64,000 bases of DNA from Candidatus Flexifilum affinis (GTDB lineage Bacteria > Chloroflexota > Anaerolineae > Aggregatilineales > Phototrophicaceae), in the NCBI GenBank assembly GCA_016713325.1, contig JADJPJ010000089.1, positions 310,001 to 374,000 of the forward strand. Reading direction: 5' to 3'. Of the stretch, positions 26,501-33,888 are shown in pieces. Within the stretch, counting starts at the first letter, position 1, and every line of letters starts with the position of its first letter. The position numbers and the translations under genes are program-made. The notes beneath the pieces are model-generated. The model saw nothing but the letters and a program-made list of their open reading frames with translations. It did no database searches and was not told where the DNA came from.

Positions 26501-27353
26501 GATCGCGATCCACGTGGGAAACCACCACCTTGGAATTCTTGAGCGCAACCCGAAAGTTGGCTTCGCTGACACGCTGCGCATCGAGCAGTTGCTTCTGCTC
26601 GGTGCGATCGCGAAACACGACGGCAAAGCCTCTCAACCCGCCGTCATTTCGTCGCAGTGCGCTGATCACCGTACTCGCCCAGAACTGCGACCCGTCGCGG
26701 CGAATCTGCCAGCCTTCGCTGCTGACTTTGCCGTCCTTCAGCGCACTGCGAAGCTGGTCGTGGGCAGAATCGCGATCGGTGTAGAAGCGCGCGAACTCCG
26801 ATCCGACAATCTCCCGCGAGGTATAGCCGGTGATGCGTTCTGCGCTGGTATTCCAACTGGTGATCTGCCCGTCGGGGGACAGGGTGAACATGGCATGGTC
26901 GTGCACGGCTTCGACCAGGATTCGGAAAGACCGATCGTTTTCCTCTGAAATGCGTCGGAAGTGGGCGGCTTCGGCGCTCCCCAGCGCGGCCCGGAGGGTC
27001 TGTCGGTGAAGGCGCTCGCTCAACAGACTGATAAGCAAGCATTCCAGGATGAACAGCACCAGACGCACGTTGGAGCCGGGGTTTCCACCCAGGTAGCTCC
27101 CGATGGGTTCCAGAAAGAAGTAGTCGGAGAGCAGCGCCGAGACCACCAGCGCCAGTAGCCCAGCACGGAGACCACCGAGCCAGGCCGCGATGGTCACGCA
27201 CCCGAAGAAGAGCAGAAAGGGAACTGCCTGCCCGATGACATGCGTGAACACGAGCTTGACGACAAAGGCGGCCAGCACGATCAGGATGACGCCGCTGTAG
27301 ATGATGAGAGGTCGGTGTACGCGGGACGAACGCAAATCAGCCAGGTTTCTCAT
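23559..27353 (-). CDS. Membrane-bound six-PAS/GAF sensor histidine kinase (NarL-type, HisKA_3)
   Basis: A 1,264-residue kinase. Residues about 13-110 form a four-helix DUF4118 (KdpD-like) membrane domain. Six PAS/PAC units follow to about 880, each ending in a D-I/V-T-x-R/E-K-like PAC tail; the fourth and fifth are PAS_3-like (MGTWANHCNGEIITWD; GIHDYNLETGIITWD). A GAF domain (about 885-1035) follows. The transmitter is HisKA_3 with the phospho-His in ERQRLARDLHDAVSQ and an HATPase domain with VIEDNGQGFDP and GIGLSAMRERAAAIG. This HisKA_3 type pairs with LuxR-type regulators such as the one at 21255. PAS and GAF together suit redox, oxygen or small-ligand sensing; no haem- or flavin-binding motif is certain. 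Confidence 0.92.
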   Translation of the reverse strand: MRNLADLRSSRVHRPLIIYSGVILIVLAAFVVKLVFTHVIGQAVPFLLFFGCVTIAAWLGGLRAGLLALVVSALLSDYFFLEPIGSYLGGNPGSNVRLVLFILECLLISLLSERLHRQTLRAALGSAEAAHFRRISEENDRSFRILVEAVHDHAMFTLSPDGQITSWNTSAERITGYTSREIVGSEFARFYTDRDSAHDQLRSALKDGKVSSEGWQIRRDGSQFWASTVISALRRNDGGLRGFAVVFRDRTEQKQLLDAQRVSEANFRVALKNSKVVVSHVDRDLRYTWIYNPHSQFGAEEHIGKRDDEIAPSPGVDRLMALKRRVIETGDGERERISFPLNASLRVLDITVEPLLDEHGEIIGVTTAAMDVTDYEQIVVALRNSEARLHSAVDSFPDVLVIYDTERRFEYANAHAGALTGLSQHQLIGQRDEDVFPQEVSAQSVSALTEVLATGCTQSLEIDLPDRLGGGSKIVNYAPMHDGQNRVTGVFGVFIDITARKRAEEALKESEEFRRLALEAAEMGTWANHCNGEIITWDAQTCTILGVPPGDAGTVRSSFSLVHPSDRQNVQEAFERALAANSTGEYDLETRIVRPDGSINWIATKGRVLYEPHGENSRPSRLIGVLMDITKRKQAEEALRESEERLRLAKLAAGIGIHDYNLETGIITWDEFTRDTWGVSHNVVITYETFLSGVHPDDREATQAAVDRVLHPNGTGEYYQEYRVINRLNAQMRWVAATGKVTFRSGRPVRLVGTVQDITERKMAEQALLEQRSILEQIINTLPVMITIYEPNSDVIYLNREFERLIGWSTHDTSNLDLLEAIYPDPLVRKAALEYMGSLAPGWRDFRLTARDGSLIETSWANILLTDGRHVGIGIDMRERKLSEQRANLLHAFAAALSTALTVQDVVHAFISRGIERLDTTRGVVALLSADKTTIGVIGATGYSGHVIEKWRNIPVDHPTAPIAAAVRKKAPQWIGSPEERGEMAPITQGLSSAEEHSAWAALPLIVNEEVIGVIGLGFPTRKAFDESERAFLSTLADHCAQALDRARLMDQTRELAAVEERQRLARDLHDAVSQVLFASSLLAEGVPQIWERDQKRAKACLQDIITLNRGALAEMRKLLLELRPEAIVRTSFGQLLDHLTRAIPAHQEIVVDLSLDLDNDGLLPPDPHVTLYRIAQEAMNNVAKHSQATTLKVTCQYRRKRFRLVIEDNGQGFDPKQMSTGIGLSAMRERAAAIGAVFKVVSKAGKGTRLQVEWKPAPTAKAT

Positions 27354-27537
27354 AGGTTTTCACGAAATTCAAGCCGGTGGTCCGATGCAGCGATTGGGCC
27401 GGCGCGGACGGGCGTGAAAAGTCACTGATCCCGCAAAACGATCGAGCCATTGCCAAAAGAGATAGATTTCGGGCAGAACGAGACTCTGCCTCCCTCTCCA
27501 AACTGAAACGCTTGCGTGGTTGATGTGGCTGCGCCCC

Positions 27538-28422
27538 TCAGGACTCCGGGAGAGGGACCGGGTCAATGAAGATCTCCAGGGGAATTTTACCCACGGTGCT
27601 CTCCGGTCGTTCGAGATCCAGCGCGTACAGAATTGTATGGGCACTGTCGGCCACACTGACAGGTTCCTGGATCGTGTAGTTCGCCTTGATGCCCGGCCCT
27701 GCGGCAATCCACGGGATGAGCCGGTCTTCCGGAGTATCCTCCCCGTGCCCAAAGCCATGGCCGCCATGGTCCGCCGTCACGACGATCAGGGTTTCGTCCA
27801 ACACATGGTTCGCCTCATACCAGTCCAGCAAGCGCCCAACCTGAAAATCGGTATTTTCCAACTCCCAGAGATAGGGCCTGGACATCCAGCCCAGCAGATG
27901 CCCGAAGTAATCGGGGTTAGGAAAGTGAACGAGCAGTACGCGATAGCCGTCATCGAGCAGCGTAGTGGCGGCGTCGACCACGCTGGCATCGCCTGACCGA
28001 GCGAAGACAAACGGGATGTCGTCGTGCTGACGGAACTGCACGAGCTTTTCCTTGCCCGCGACGATCGCGGTGGGGTAGCCCGCCTCATGGGTGGTCAATA
28101 GAAACGTCTTGGCTCCGACTGGAATGTCGGAGTAGTCGTTGTGCACGACTCCGTGTTCGGAGACATCCAGGCCGGTCAACATTGAGGTATGCGCCGGGAT
28201 GGTTACGGAAGGGGAGACTGTCAGCGCCGACAATGTCGACGACCCGCGAGCTGCGAGCGTGTCGAGGTTGGGCGTATCCACCTGCTGGATGGCGTCCGGT
28301 CGTGCACCATCGAGGGAGATCAGCAGGATGTACTCGGGGGGGGGCGGAGGGTTCTCCTGGCCTTGCAAGCCCAAAGCGCCGATGAGCAGAATCAGGATCA
28401 GTCCTGCAAAAGAAAAACGCAT
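27538..28422 (-). CDS. Exported type I phosphodiesterase / nucleotide pyrophosphatase
   Basis: A 294-residue protein with a Sec signal peptide (MRFSFAGLILILLIGALGL) and the alkaline-phosphatase-superfamily core: LISLDGARPDAI (first metal site), SVTIPAHTSMLTG with the nucleophilic Thr, HFPNPDYFGHLLGW, and VVTADHGGHGFGHGED with the second metal ligands. It should hydrolyse nucleotide pyrophosphates or phosphodiesters outside the cytoplasm, scavenging phosphate or nucleosides. At about 300 residues it is shorter than eukaryotic NPPs but normal for bacterial ones. It stands alone upstream of the six-PAS kinase on the same strand. Confidence 0.87.
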   Translation of the reverse strand: MRFSFAGLILILLIGALGLQGQENPPPPPEYILLISLDGARPDAIQQVDTPNLDTLAARGSSTLSALTVSPSVTIPAHTSMLTGLDVSEHGVVHNDYSDIPVGAKTFLLTTHEAGYPTAIVAGKEKLVQFRQHDDIPFVFARSGDASVVDAATTLLDDGYRVLLVHFPNPDYFGHLLGWMSRPYLWELENTDFQVGRLLDWYEANHVLDETLIVVTADHGGHGFGHGEDTPEDRLIPWIAAGPGIKANYTIQEPVSVADSAHTILYALDLERPESTVGKIPLEIFIDPVPLPES

Positions 28423-28693
28423 GATGCTTCTCCTACGGATCTGGATGAGGCCTCTCTGCTCTGAGGTTGATGACGCCCATCAGGCCTATGTCGAACACGC
28501 CATCTGGCCGATTGCAGGGCTAGGTCAACAGATACGATGGAGTGGGAGATATTTCGGCCCGGCAGACTCATTCGCAAGCCGGCAGACTGCCTGAGGCAGG
28601 AACGCTCATTGTCCGAGGCGGTGTCCGAGGACGCAAGAGCCAGAATTGCCTGGCCTGGGTCGACGAGTACGGGGGAGCGGGGATGAAGAAGGA

Positions 28694-29170
28694 ATGAACA
28701 GGCGTCCGCTGCTGGTGAGCGGCTTTGTTCTGGGCGTTGGCCTGGGCGGGCTTCTTGATGGCATCATCCTGCACCAGATTCTGCAATGGCACCACCTGGT
28801 GAGCAGTGTTTACCCGACCGACACACTTCAAGGGCTTGAACTGAATACCCTGTGGGATGGGCTGTTTCACATCGTGATGTACGTCATCACGGCGGTGGGG
28901 CTGTTCTTGCTCTGGCGGGCCGTGACACGTCGCGGCGCTGTGCATTCCCCGCGGACGGTGATCGGTGCGCTTCTCCTCGGGGTGGGCAGTTTCCATGTAC
29001 TGGACAGCGTCCTGAATCACTGGGTGCTGGGGATACACCACATCTGCTATGAACCGAACGCGGCGGCTTGCGATGCCGGCTTTTTCGCGCTGGGGATCGT
29101 CTTTCTGATCGCCGGCGGAGCGCTGGTCCGCGGGAATGACCGTAGAGCGAGGATCGAAATCGAAGACTAA
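28694..29170 (+). CDS. DUF2243 membrane protein
   Basis: A 158-residue protein with four membrane helices. It begins RRPLLVSGFVLGVGLGGLLDGIILHQILQWHHLVS (about 3-37) and contains LWDGLFHIVMYVITAVGLFLLW, GSFHVLDSVLNHWVLGIHHI and a closing GIVFLIAGGALV. The many His residues within helices are typical of DUF2243, a family of predicted integral membrane proteins of unknown function, often near stress and copper or cytochrome genes. ATG at 28694 has GAAGGA just upstream; an earlier in-frame ATG at 28646 gives a hydrophilic leader that does not fit. Confidence 0.85.
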   Translation: MNRRPLLVSGFVLGVGLGGLLDGIILHQILQWHHLVSSVYPTDTLQGLELNTLWDGLFHIVMYVITAVGLFLLWRAVTRRGAVHSPRTVIGALLLGVGSFHVLDSVLNHWVLGIHHICYEPNAAACDAGFFALGIVFLIAGGALVRGNDRRARIEIED

Positions 29171-29187
29171 CGCAACCGGCGGAGCAA

Positions 29188-29844
29188 TCAGACCTGCGTG
29201 AACGGATCGCCGCGGGACCGCGCCAGCAGATCCTGCACCTCTTCATCGGACACCTGCTCGAAGTTGCGGTACCACAACCCGACCGCGTGAAAGGGCTCTG
29301 GCGTCACCGCGCAGATCACCTGATCGACCTCATCGCGGAAAGCATCACACGACTCCGATGAGGCAATTGGCACACCAACCACGAGCCGTGCCGGCTCCTT
29401 CTGCTGGATCGCCAGCACTGCGGCGCGCATGGTCGCCCCTGTCGCCAGCCCATCGTCGATCAGAAGGATTGTGCGGCCACCAATCTCCGGCAGTGGACGG
29501 TCCCCTCGATAGAGGCGCTGCCGGCGCTCCAGTTCGGCGAGTTCGCGGTCAGTGATTGCTTCCAGCTCCGCGTCAGTCACCCCGAGCATCGAGATCAGCC
29601 AGTTGTTCAGGACACGCACGCCGCCGGTCGCGACCGCGCCAATGGCGAGTTCCCCGTGGCCGGGGGCGCCGAGTTTTCGCACCAGGAAGATGTCCAGCGG
29701 TGCGTGGAGGTGTTGGGTCACCTCCCAGGCGACCGGAACCCCTCCGCGGGGTAGAGCCAGGATCAGCACATCGCGCTGATTACGATAGCCGGCCAGATGT
29801 TCCGCCAGCAGTTTTCCGCCTTCCGTCCGGTCCTGGAGAATCAT
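29188..29844 (-). CDS. Phosphoribosyltransferase-family protein
   Basis: A 218-residue protein. The PRPP-binding loop is ILLIDDGLATGATMRAAV; the start DRTEGGKLLAEHLAGYRNQ...LILALPRGGVPVAWEV is characteristic of a large uncharacterised PRTase branch commonly found in stress islands next to erythromycin-esterase genes. The substrate is unknown; many members may act on nucleobases or be non-catalytic regulators. It is convergent with the DUF2243 gene (17 bases apart) and heads downstream of the nonapeptide-repeat gene by 18 bases, so the two minus-strand genes form an operon with the esterase remnant. Confidence 0.85.
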   Translation of the reverse strand: MILQDRTEGGKLLAEHLAGYRNQRDVLILALPRGGVPVAWEVTQHLHAPLDIFLVRKLGAPGHGELAIGAVATGGVRVLNNWLISMLGVTDAELEAITDRELAELERRQRLYRGDRPLPEIGGRTILLIDDGLATGATMRAAVLAIQQKEPARLVVGVPIASSESCDAFRDEVDQVICAVTPEPFHAVGLWYRNFEQVSDEEVQDLLARSRGDPFTQV

Positions 29845-29862
29845 CTGCGTCTCACCTATCGA

Positions 29863-30189
29863 CTATCGGCGCAGAGCCTTGATCAGCCAGGGGATCAGCG
29901 CGATCGTGCCGGGGCGGACGTTAGCCTTGCGAAAGGCGCCGATACTTCGAAAGGCGAGCGCGCTCATGACGCTCAGGACACTGGCGAAGCTCAGGAAGCT
30001 GGCAATACTGCCGATCGAGAACATGCTGCCGATACTGCCAATGCTGAGCACGCTCCCGACGCTGCCAATACTCAGGATGCTGCCCACGCTGCCAATACAG
30101 AGGATACTGCCGCGGCTTCCGAGCGACAGAATGCTCCGCCGGCCAACGGGACGCGTGATGTTGTGTTTTTCTTCCGGGATCCAGCTCAT
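29863..30189 (-). CDS. Small protein with tandem nonapeptide repeats (GS-x-L-S-I-GS-x)
   Basis: A 108-residue protein beginning MSWIPEEKHNITRPVGRRS. Residues 18-71 are six tandem 9-residue units: RSILSLGSR, GSILCIGSV, GSILSIGSV, GSVLSIGSI, GSMFSIGSI, ASFLSFASV, then a basic tail. At DNA level (29977-30138) this is a diverged 27-bp tandem repeat. Alternating small polar and beta-branched residues would suit a beta-solenoid or a stacked sheet, or a membrane-embedded Gly-zipper segment; this is inference. The ribosome site AAGGCG precedes ATG. It sits in an operon between the esterase remnant and the phosphoribosyltransferase. I do not know a named family. An open frame on the other strand over the same DNA is Leu/Pro-rich and lacks a ribosome site. 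Confidence 0.65.
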   Translation of the reverse strand: MSWIPEEKHNITRPVGRRSILSLGSRGSILCIGSVGSILSIGSVGSVLSIGSIGSMFSIGSIASFLSFASVLSVMSALAFRSIGAFRKANVRPGTIALIPWLIKALRR

Positions 30190-30215
30190 GGTTTCGCCTT
30201 GATGTCGCTATCCTC

Positions 30216-30653
30216 TCATACGCCCCAGGGATAGAGTTCCGGCGGCTGGTGCACGTCCGCCTCGACCTGGAGAGGATGCAGTGCGCGCGTCTCCTCCAGA
30301 TTGATAGAGCTGTCGTAGCGGCGCGACAATGCCGTCGGCACATAGCTGCCGTCCCACTGTTCCAACGGGCGATAGACGACACCGATTGCACGATGTCCTC
30401 GAACTTCATGGAACAGGGTATCCAGTGGGTGGGTCCGCGAAAAGACGAGCAGTCTGTCCGCAATCAACCGCTTGCTCAGGCGTGCCCGCAAAAGATGGTA
30501 CTCGGACGTGACGTGGGTGGCTTCGCCAAGCAGTACGAAACGGGCATCGCCGATCTGGTCCATGAGCGGGTCCAGATCGGCGCTCGTCTCCAAAGGATGG
30601 GCGGCCGTCCGGATCAGGGCGACCGCCGAGTAACCGGCATCTGCCTCAACCAT
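30216..30653 (-). pseudogene. Erythromycin-esterase-family remnant with large internal deletion
   Basis: The 145-residue product joins the two ends of an esterase of normally about 430 residues. Residues 1-66 match the N-terminus (ALIRTAAHPL, DARFVLLGEATHVTSEY, RLSKRLIA). Residues 67-145 match the C-terminus (HRAIGVVYRPLEQWDGSY, ALSRRYD, LEETRALHPL and the closing PPELYPWGV). About 280-290 residues with the catalytic core are missing, yet the frame is kept across the junction near 30455. The expected GEATHG is GEATHV. A short scaffold-like protein may still be made, but the esterase reaction is not possible. Its neighbour phosphoribosyltransferase is a typical companion of intact members. Confidence 0.8.
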
Positions 30654-30702
30654 CGTTACGCGCCTTCACCTCACGTCCGTAAGCAATCGGAAGCAGAAGA
30701 TG

Positions 30703-30924
30703 TCAGGCTTCCCCTTCGCGCTCGATGCCGAACGCGATCTTGACGCTCACCCGCCGGCCGACGATCCGGTCGTTTTCGACTTCCGCGGTCTGGTTGGTGA
30801 CCTCGATACCGCTGATGTTGCGGATGGTGCGGGAGGCTTCGCGCAGCGCCACCTCCACCGCATCCTGCCAACTGGTGGGGGATGTGCCTACCAGTTCAAT
30901 GACCTTGGCGACCCGTGTGTTCAT
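30703..30924 (-). CDS. Dodecin-family flavin-binding protein
   Basis: A 73-residue protein of normal dodecin length: VAKVIELVGTSPTSWQDAVE at the start, IRNISGIEVTNQTAEVEND in the middle and RRVSVKIAFGIE at the end. Dodecins form hollow dodecamers that store riboflavin, FMN or CoA and protect against flavin photochemistry. A perfect AGGAGGG ribosome site 5 bases before the ATG fixes the start; an upstream in-frame ATG would begin inside the short tandem repeat region. Downstream, 49 bases on, begins the esterase remnant on the same strand. Confidence 0.9.
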   Translation of the reverse strand: MNTRVAKVIELVGTSPTSWQDAVEVALREASRTIRNISGIEVTNQTAEVENDRIVGRRVSVKIAFGIEREGEA

Positions 30925-30950
30925 GCAACCCTCCTCCTGAAATCTCCGTC

Positions 30951-30989
30951 CAATGCAACTGAGCAATGCAACTGAGCAATGCAACTGAG
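30951..30989. repeat. Three tandem copies of a 13-bp unit
   Basis: CAATGCAACTGAG occurs three times without interruption at 30951-30963, 30964-30976 and 30977-30989. It sits between the PoxB-like gene stop and the dodecin ribosome site, so it forms part of the dodecin leader. Identical copies indicate recent slippage or a repeated protein-binding site. Confidence 0.9.
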
Positions 30990-31014
30990 CCGCGATTCCT
31001 CCAGAACGTACAAC

Positions 31015-32802
31015 TTACAGGGAGGCTGTCGCGACGGCGTCGGCAATCTCCTGATAGAGCTGGCGGCTCACGCCGACAGCTTCCGGGTCGCCCTTGCGCA
31101 AGGCGGCATAGTAGGCCTGTAGATGCTCCGCCGGAAGCTGTGGGGGGAGCGCGGCAGGAACATTCGGATCGGTATGGGCATCGATCACCACCGGGCGATT
31201 CGCCCGCAGCGCCTGATCCCAGGCCGACCCCACCGCATCCGGCGACTTCAGTTCAATCCCCATCAGGCCGAGACTCTCGGCATAGCGGGCGTAGGAAAAA
31301 TCGGGCAGGGGCTGGGTCTCCTGGTTCTGCGGCATTTCCGCCTGCCGCTGCTCCCAGGTCACGAAGTTCAGATCGCCGTTGTTGAGAACCAGCACGATCA
31401 GGCGCGGATCCGACCATTGGCGCCAGTACTTGGCCACCGTCATCAGAACGTTGTTGCCGTTCATCTGCATCGCGCCGTCGCCGGCCATGGCGATCACGGC
31501 CCGATCGGGGTAGGCGAACTTGGCGGCCACCGCATAGGGAAGGGCGCTGCCCATCGACGCTAGGTTCCCCGACACTGAGGCCATCATACCTCGTCGAATT
31601 CGGAGATCGCGGGCGAACCAGGTGGCCGCGCTCCCGGAGTCGGTCGTCAGAATGCAGTTGTCGGGGAGTCGGGGCGAGAGCTCCCAGAAGACGCGCTGTG
31701 GGTTGAGCGGATCCGCCTCGTTGTGAGCACGTTCCTCCAGCACCTTCCACCAGTCCGCGACGCCCGCCTCAATCTCCTCGCGCCAGGCGCGGCCGGTCTT
31801 GTGATTGAGATAGCGAAGCAGGGCGCGCAGCGTCTGAGCGCTGTCGCCGATCAGGTTGATTTCCGTCGGGTAGCGTAGACTGACCATCCGTCCGTCGATG
31901 TCGATCTGGACGCCACGGGCCTGTCCTTCCGGCGGCAGAAATTCCGAATAGGGGAAGCTGGTGCCGATCATCAGCAGCGTGTCGCAGTTCATCATCAGGT
32001 CCCAGCTCGGCCTGGTGCCGATCACCCCGATCGAGCCGGTGACGAACGGCAGATCGTCGGGCAAGGCAGCCTTACCGAGCAGAGCCTTGGCCACCCCCGC
32101 ACCCAGGCGCTCCGCGACTTCGATCATTTCGTCGGTGGCGCCCAGCGCTCCCGCGCCGACGAGCATGGCGACTCGCTGGCCCGCATTCAGGATGTCGGCC
32201 GCGCGTCGAATATCTTCTTCAAGCGGCACTGCGCAGGATGACAAAGCCCCATGTCCGGTAAAGACCGATCCATGCTCGCGGGGCATGGGCTGCATCTCTT
32301 CTTCCTGAATATCCTTCGGAAGAATCACGCAGGTCACGGTGCGCTCGGACTGGGCGATGCGCAGCGCGCGGTCAATGACGGTGCGTGCCTGGGCGGGTTC
32401 GACGACCATCTGCACATAATCGCGGGCCATGTCCTTGAACAGCGACAGCAGATCGACCTCCTGCTGGTAGTCGCCGCCCATCGAAAAGCGTGCCGATTGG
32501 CCGACGATGGCCACCACCGGTTGATGGTCCATGCGTGCGTCATACAAACCGTTGAGCAGATGAATGGCGCCCGGTCCGGAGGTTGCCAGGCAGATGCCGA
32601 CCTCCCCGGTGAACTTGGCATGGCCGCAGGCCATGAAGGCGGACATCTCTTCGTGCCGGACCTGCACGAATTCGAGCAGTTCTGTGTGTTTCTGCATCGC
32701 ACCCAGGAGGCCATTGATGCCATCGCCGGGGTACCCAAAAATGCGCCTTACACCCCACTCGTGCAGCCGCTGAACGATAAATTCGCCGACGGTGACAGGC
32801 AT
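31015..32802 (-). CDS. Thiamine-pyrophosphate-dependent pyruvate oxidase/dehydrogenase-like enzyme
   Basis: A 595-residue TPP enzyme of the acetolactate synthase/pyruvate oxidase superfamily. The N-terminal Pyr domain reads RIFGYPGDGINGLLGA and contains the catalytic Glu in FVQVRHEEMSAFMACGHAK; the central domain has VAMLVGAGALGATDEM; the C-terminal PP domain has VIAMAGDGAMQMNGN, the GDG...N motif binding TPP-Mg. The pattern is closest to PoxB/POX, which oxidatively decarboxylates pyruvate to acetate plus CO2 (or acetyl phosphate), usually in stationary phase or acid stress. No C-terminal membrane-binding peptide is evident. The neighbours (dodecin downstream, BON protein upstream) suggest a stress role. 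Confidence 0.87.
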   Translation of the reverse strand: MPVTVGEFIVQRLHEWGVRRIFGYPGDGINGLLGAMQKHTELLEFVQVRHEEMSAFMACGHAKFTGEVGICLATSGPGAIHLLNGLYDARMDHQPVVAIVGQSARFSMGGDYQQEVDLLSLFKDMARDYVQMVVEPAQARTVIDRALRIAQSERTVTCVILPKDIQEEEMQPMPREHGSVFTGHGALSSCAVPLEEDIRRAADILNAGQRVAMLVGAGALGATDEMIEVAERLGAGVAKALLGKAALPDDLPFVTGSIGVIGTRPSWDLMMNCDTLLMIGTSFPYSEFLPPEGQARGVQIDIDGRMVSLRYPTEINLIGDSAQTLRALLRYLNHKTGRAWREEIEAGVADWWKVLEERAHNEADPLNPQRVFWELSPRLPDNCILTTDSGSAATWFARDLRIRRGMMASVSGNLASMGSALPYAVAAKFAYPDRAVIAMAGDGAMQMNGNNVLMTVAKYWRQWSDPRLIVLVLNNGDLNFVTWEQRQAEMPQNQETQPLPDFSYARYAESLGLMGIELKSPDAVGSAWDQALRANRPVVIDAHTDPNVPAALPPQLPAEHLQAYYAALRKGDPEAVGVSRQLYQEIADAVATASL

Positions 32803-32942
32803 ATATCTCTCCGGAATTCAGAAACAAAGGAAGGGACGTGCCGACCCCATGGCCAGAGCGTCCCTTCGTTGTAAATGCACAGTGAATGCACATATGCACA
32901 GGCGCTCCGGGTGCAGCAGATTCGGCTGTCGCCCTGAAGCGG

Positions 32943-33695
32943 TTACTTCTTGTTGCCGGTCAGGTTGTCGATACCCTCACGAATCTGCTCGCCCAGGCTC
33001 TGGTCGACCTTGATCCGATTGTGGACGTCCTTCACCCCCCACACTTCCGCGGCGACATCTTCGGCCATGCGCTTCTGATGGCGGTCCTCGACGCGGCCCT
33101 CCAGTGTGACCTCGCCATTCTGAACCGCGACCTGAATGTTGGTCGCGTCGATATCGCCATGCCAGGTCAGGCGGTCGTTGACATCCTCCTGGATACGGTC
33201 GTCGGAACGCGCGTAGCCCCGAGGGCCTCTTCCCCAAGAGCGGCCACGGCCTGTCTGACCCTGCACGCTGCCAGGGCTGTGCCGTCCATAGCTCCCCTGA
33301 GTATCCGACGTGCCGTATCCCTGATCGGAATTCCAACCCTGGCCGGAACGATAGCGCTCGCCGGCGCCGTACCCCTGGCCCGATCGATAACCCTGGCCTG
33401 AACCCGAAGACTGCGAACCGTAGTTGCGGTCGGAACCGTAATCCTGGCCCGATCCGAAGTTTCGGTAGTATTCTTCGTCTGGGGTTCTTCCGCGCTCATA
33501 TGACCCGGAACCCGATCCCCAACCGCGGTTGGGCCAGTTCGAAGCGCGGCCAGATTCAGAGTCGCGACTCTGGCCGCGGCCCACCGGGCGCGTCCCGGAT
33601 TCTCGCCGGTAATCGGCATCGCCCTCGGTATCAAAGTCTCGACGGCGCTCCCAGTCTTCATCACGATCGCGACGGCGATCATCGTAATCGGCCAT
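32943..33695 (-). CDS. BON-domain protein with long low-complexity N-terminus
   Basis: A 250-residue protein in two parts. Residues 1-165 are low-complexity, rich in Arg, Gly, Ser, Tyr, Asp and Gln, with recurring short units such as GQGYRSGQGYGAG, GQGWNSDQGYG and DYGSDRNYGS. Residues about 168-240 are a BON domain (DRIQEDVNDRLTWHGDIDATNIQVAV, VTLEGRVEDRHQKRMAED, VWGVKDVHNRI), which in other proteins binds phospholipid. There is no signal peptide, so it acts in the cytoplasm or at the inner leaflet. Such RGSY-rich regions tend to condense or bind nucleic acid or clay-like surfaces; this is inference. Induction by osmotic or envelope stress is common in this family. Confidence 0.85.
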   Translation of the reverse strand: MADYDDRRRDRDEDWERRRDFDTEGDADYRRESGTRPVGRGQSRDSESGRASNWPNRGWGSGSGSYERGRTPDEEYYRNFGSGQDYGSDRNYGSQSSGSGQGYRSGQGYGAGERYRSGQGWNSDQGYGTSDTQGSYGRHSPGSVQGQTGRGRSWGRGPRGYARSDDRIQEDVNDRLTWHGDIDATNIQVAVQNGEVTLEGRVEDRHQKRMAEDVAAEVWGVKDVHNRIKVDQSLGEQIREGIDNLTGNKK

Positions 33696-33888
33696 GTTGA
33701 TCCTCCGTAATCCTTACGGTATCTCCAGTTCTACCCGCTCTGATGACGGAATGAATGACCCTAGGGGTTGAATTTGACCTATCCAGGTGGCCCATACGAA
33801 TGGTGTGGTCGCCAAATGTTATGGCCCATATGGATGAATGGCTTTGCGAAACTGTGGCAACGGCGAGACTTGAAACCGTGTGCGGCTG

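Noticed and set aside
29977..30138. CRISPR-like regular repeat
   Set aside because: The 27-bp units are contiguous without spacers and encode a protein repeat.
29879..30202. Plus-strand frame over the nonapeptide-repeat gene (Leu/Pro/Arg repeats)
   Set aside because: Its repeat is forced by the 27-bp DNA repeat; it has no ribosome site, and the opposite strand gives an ordered start and tail and fits the operon.
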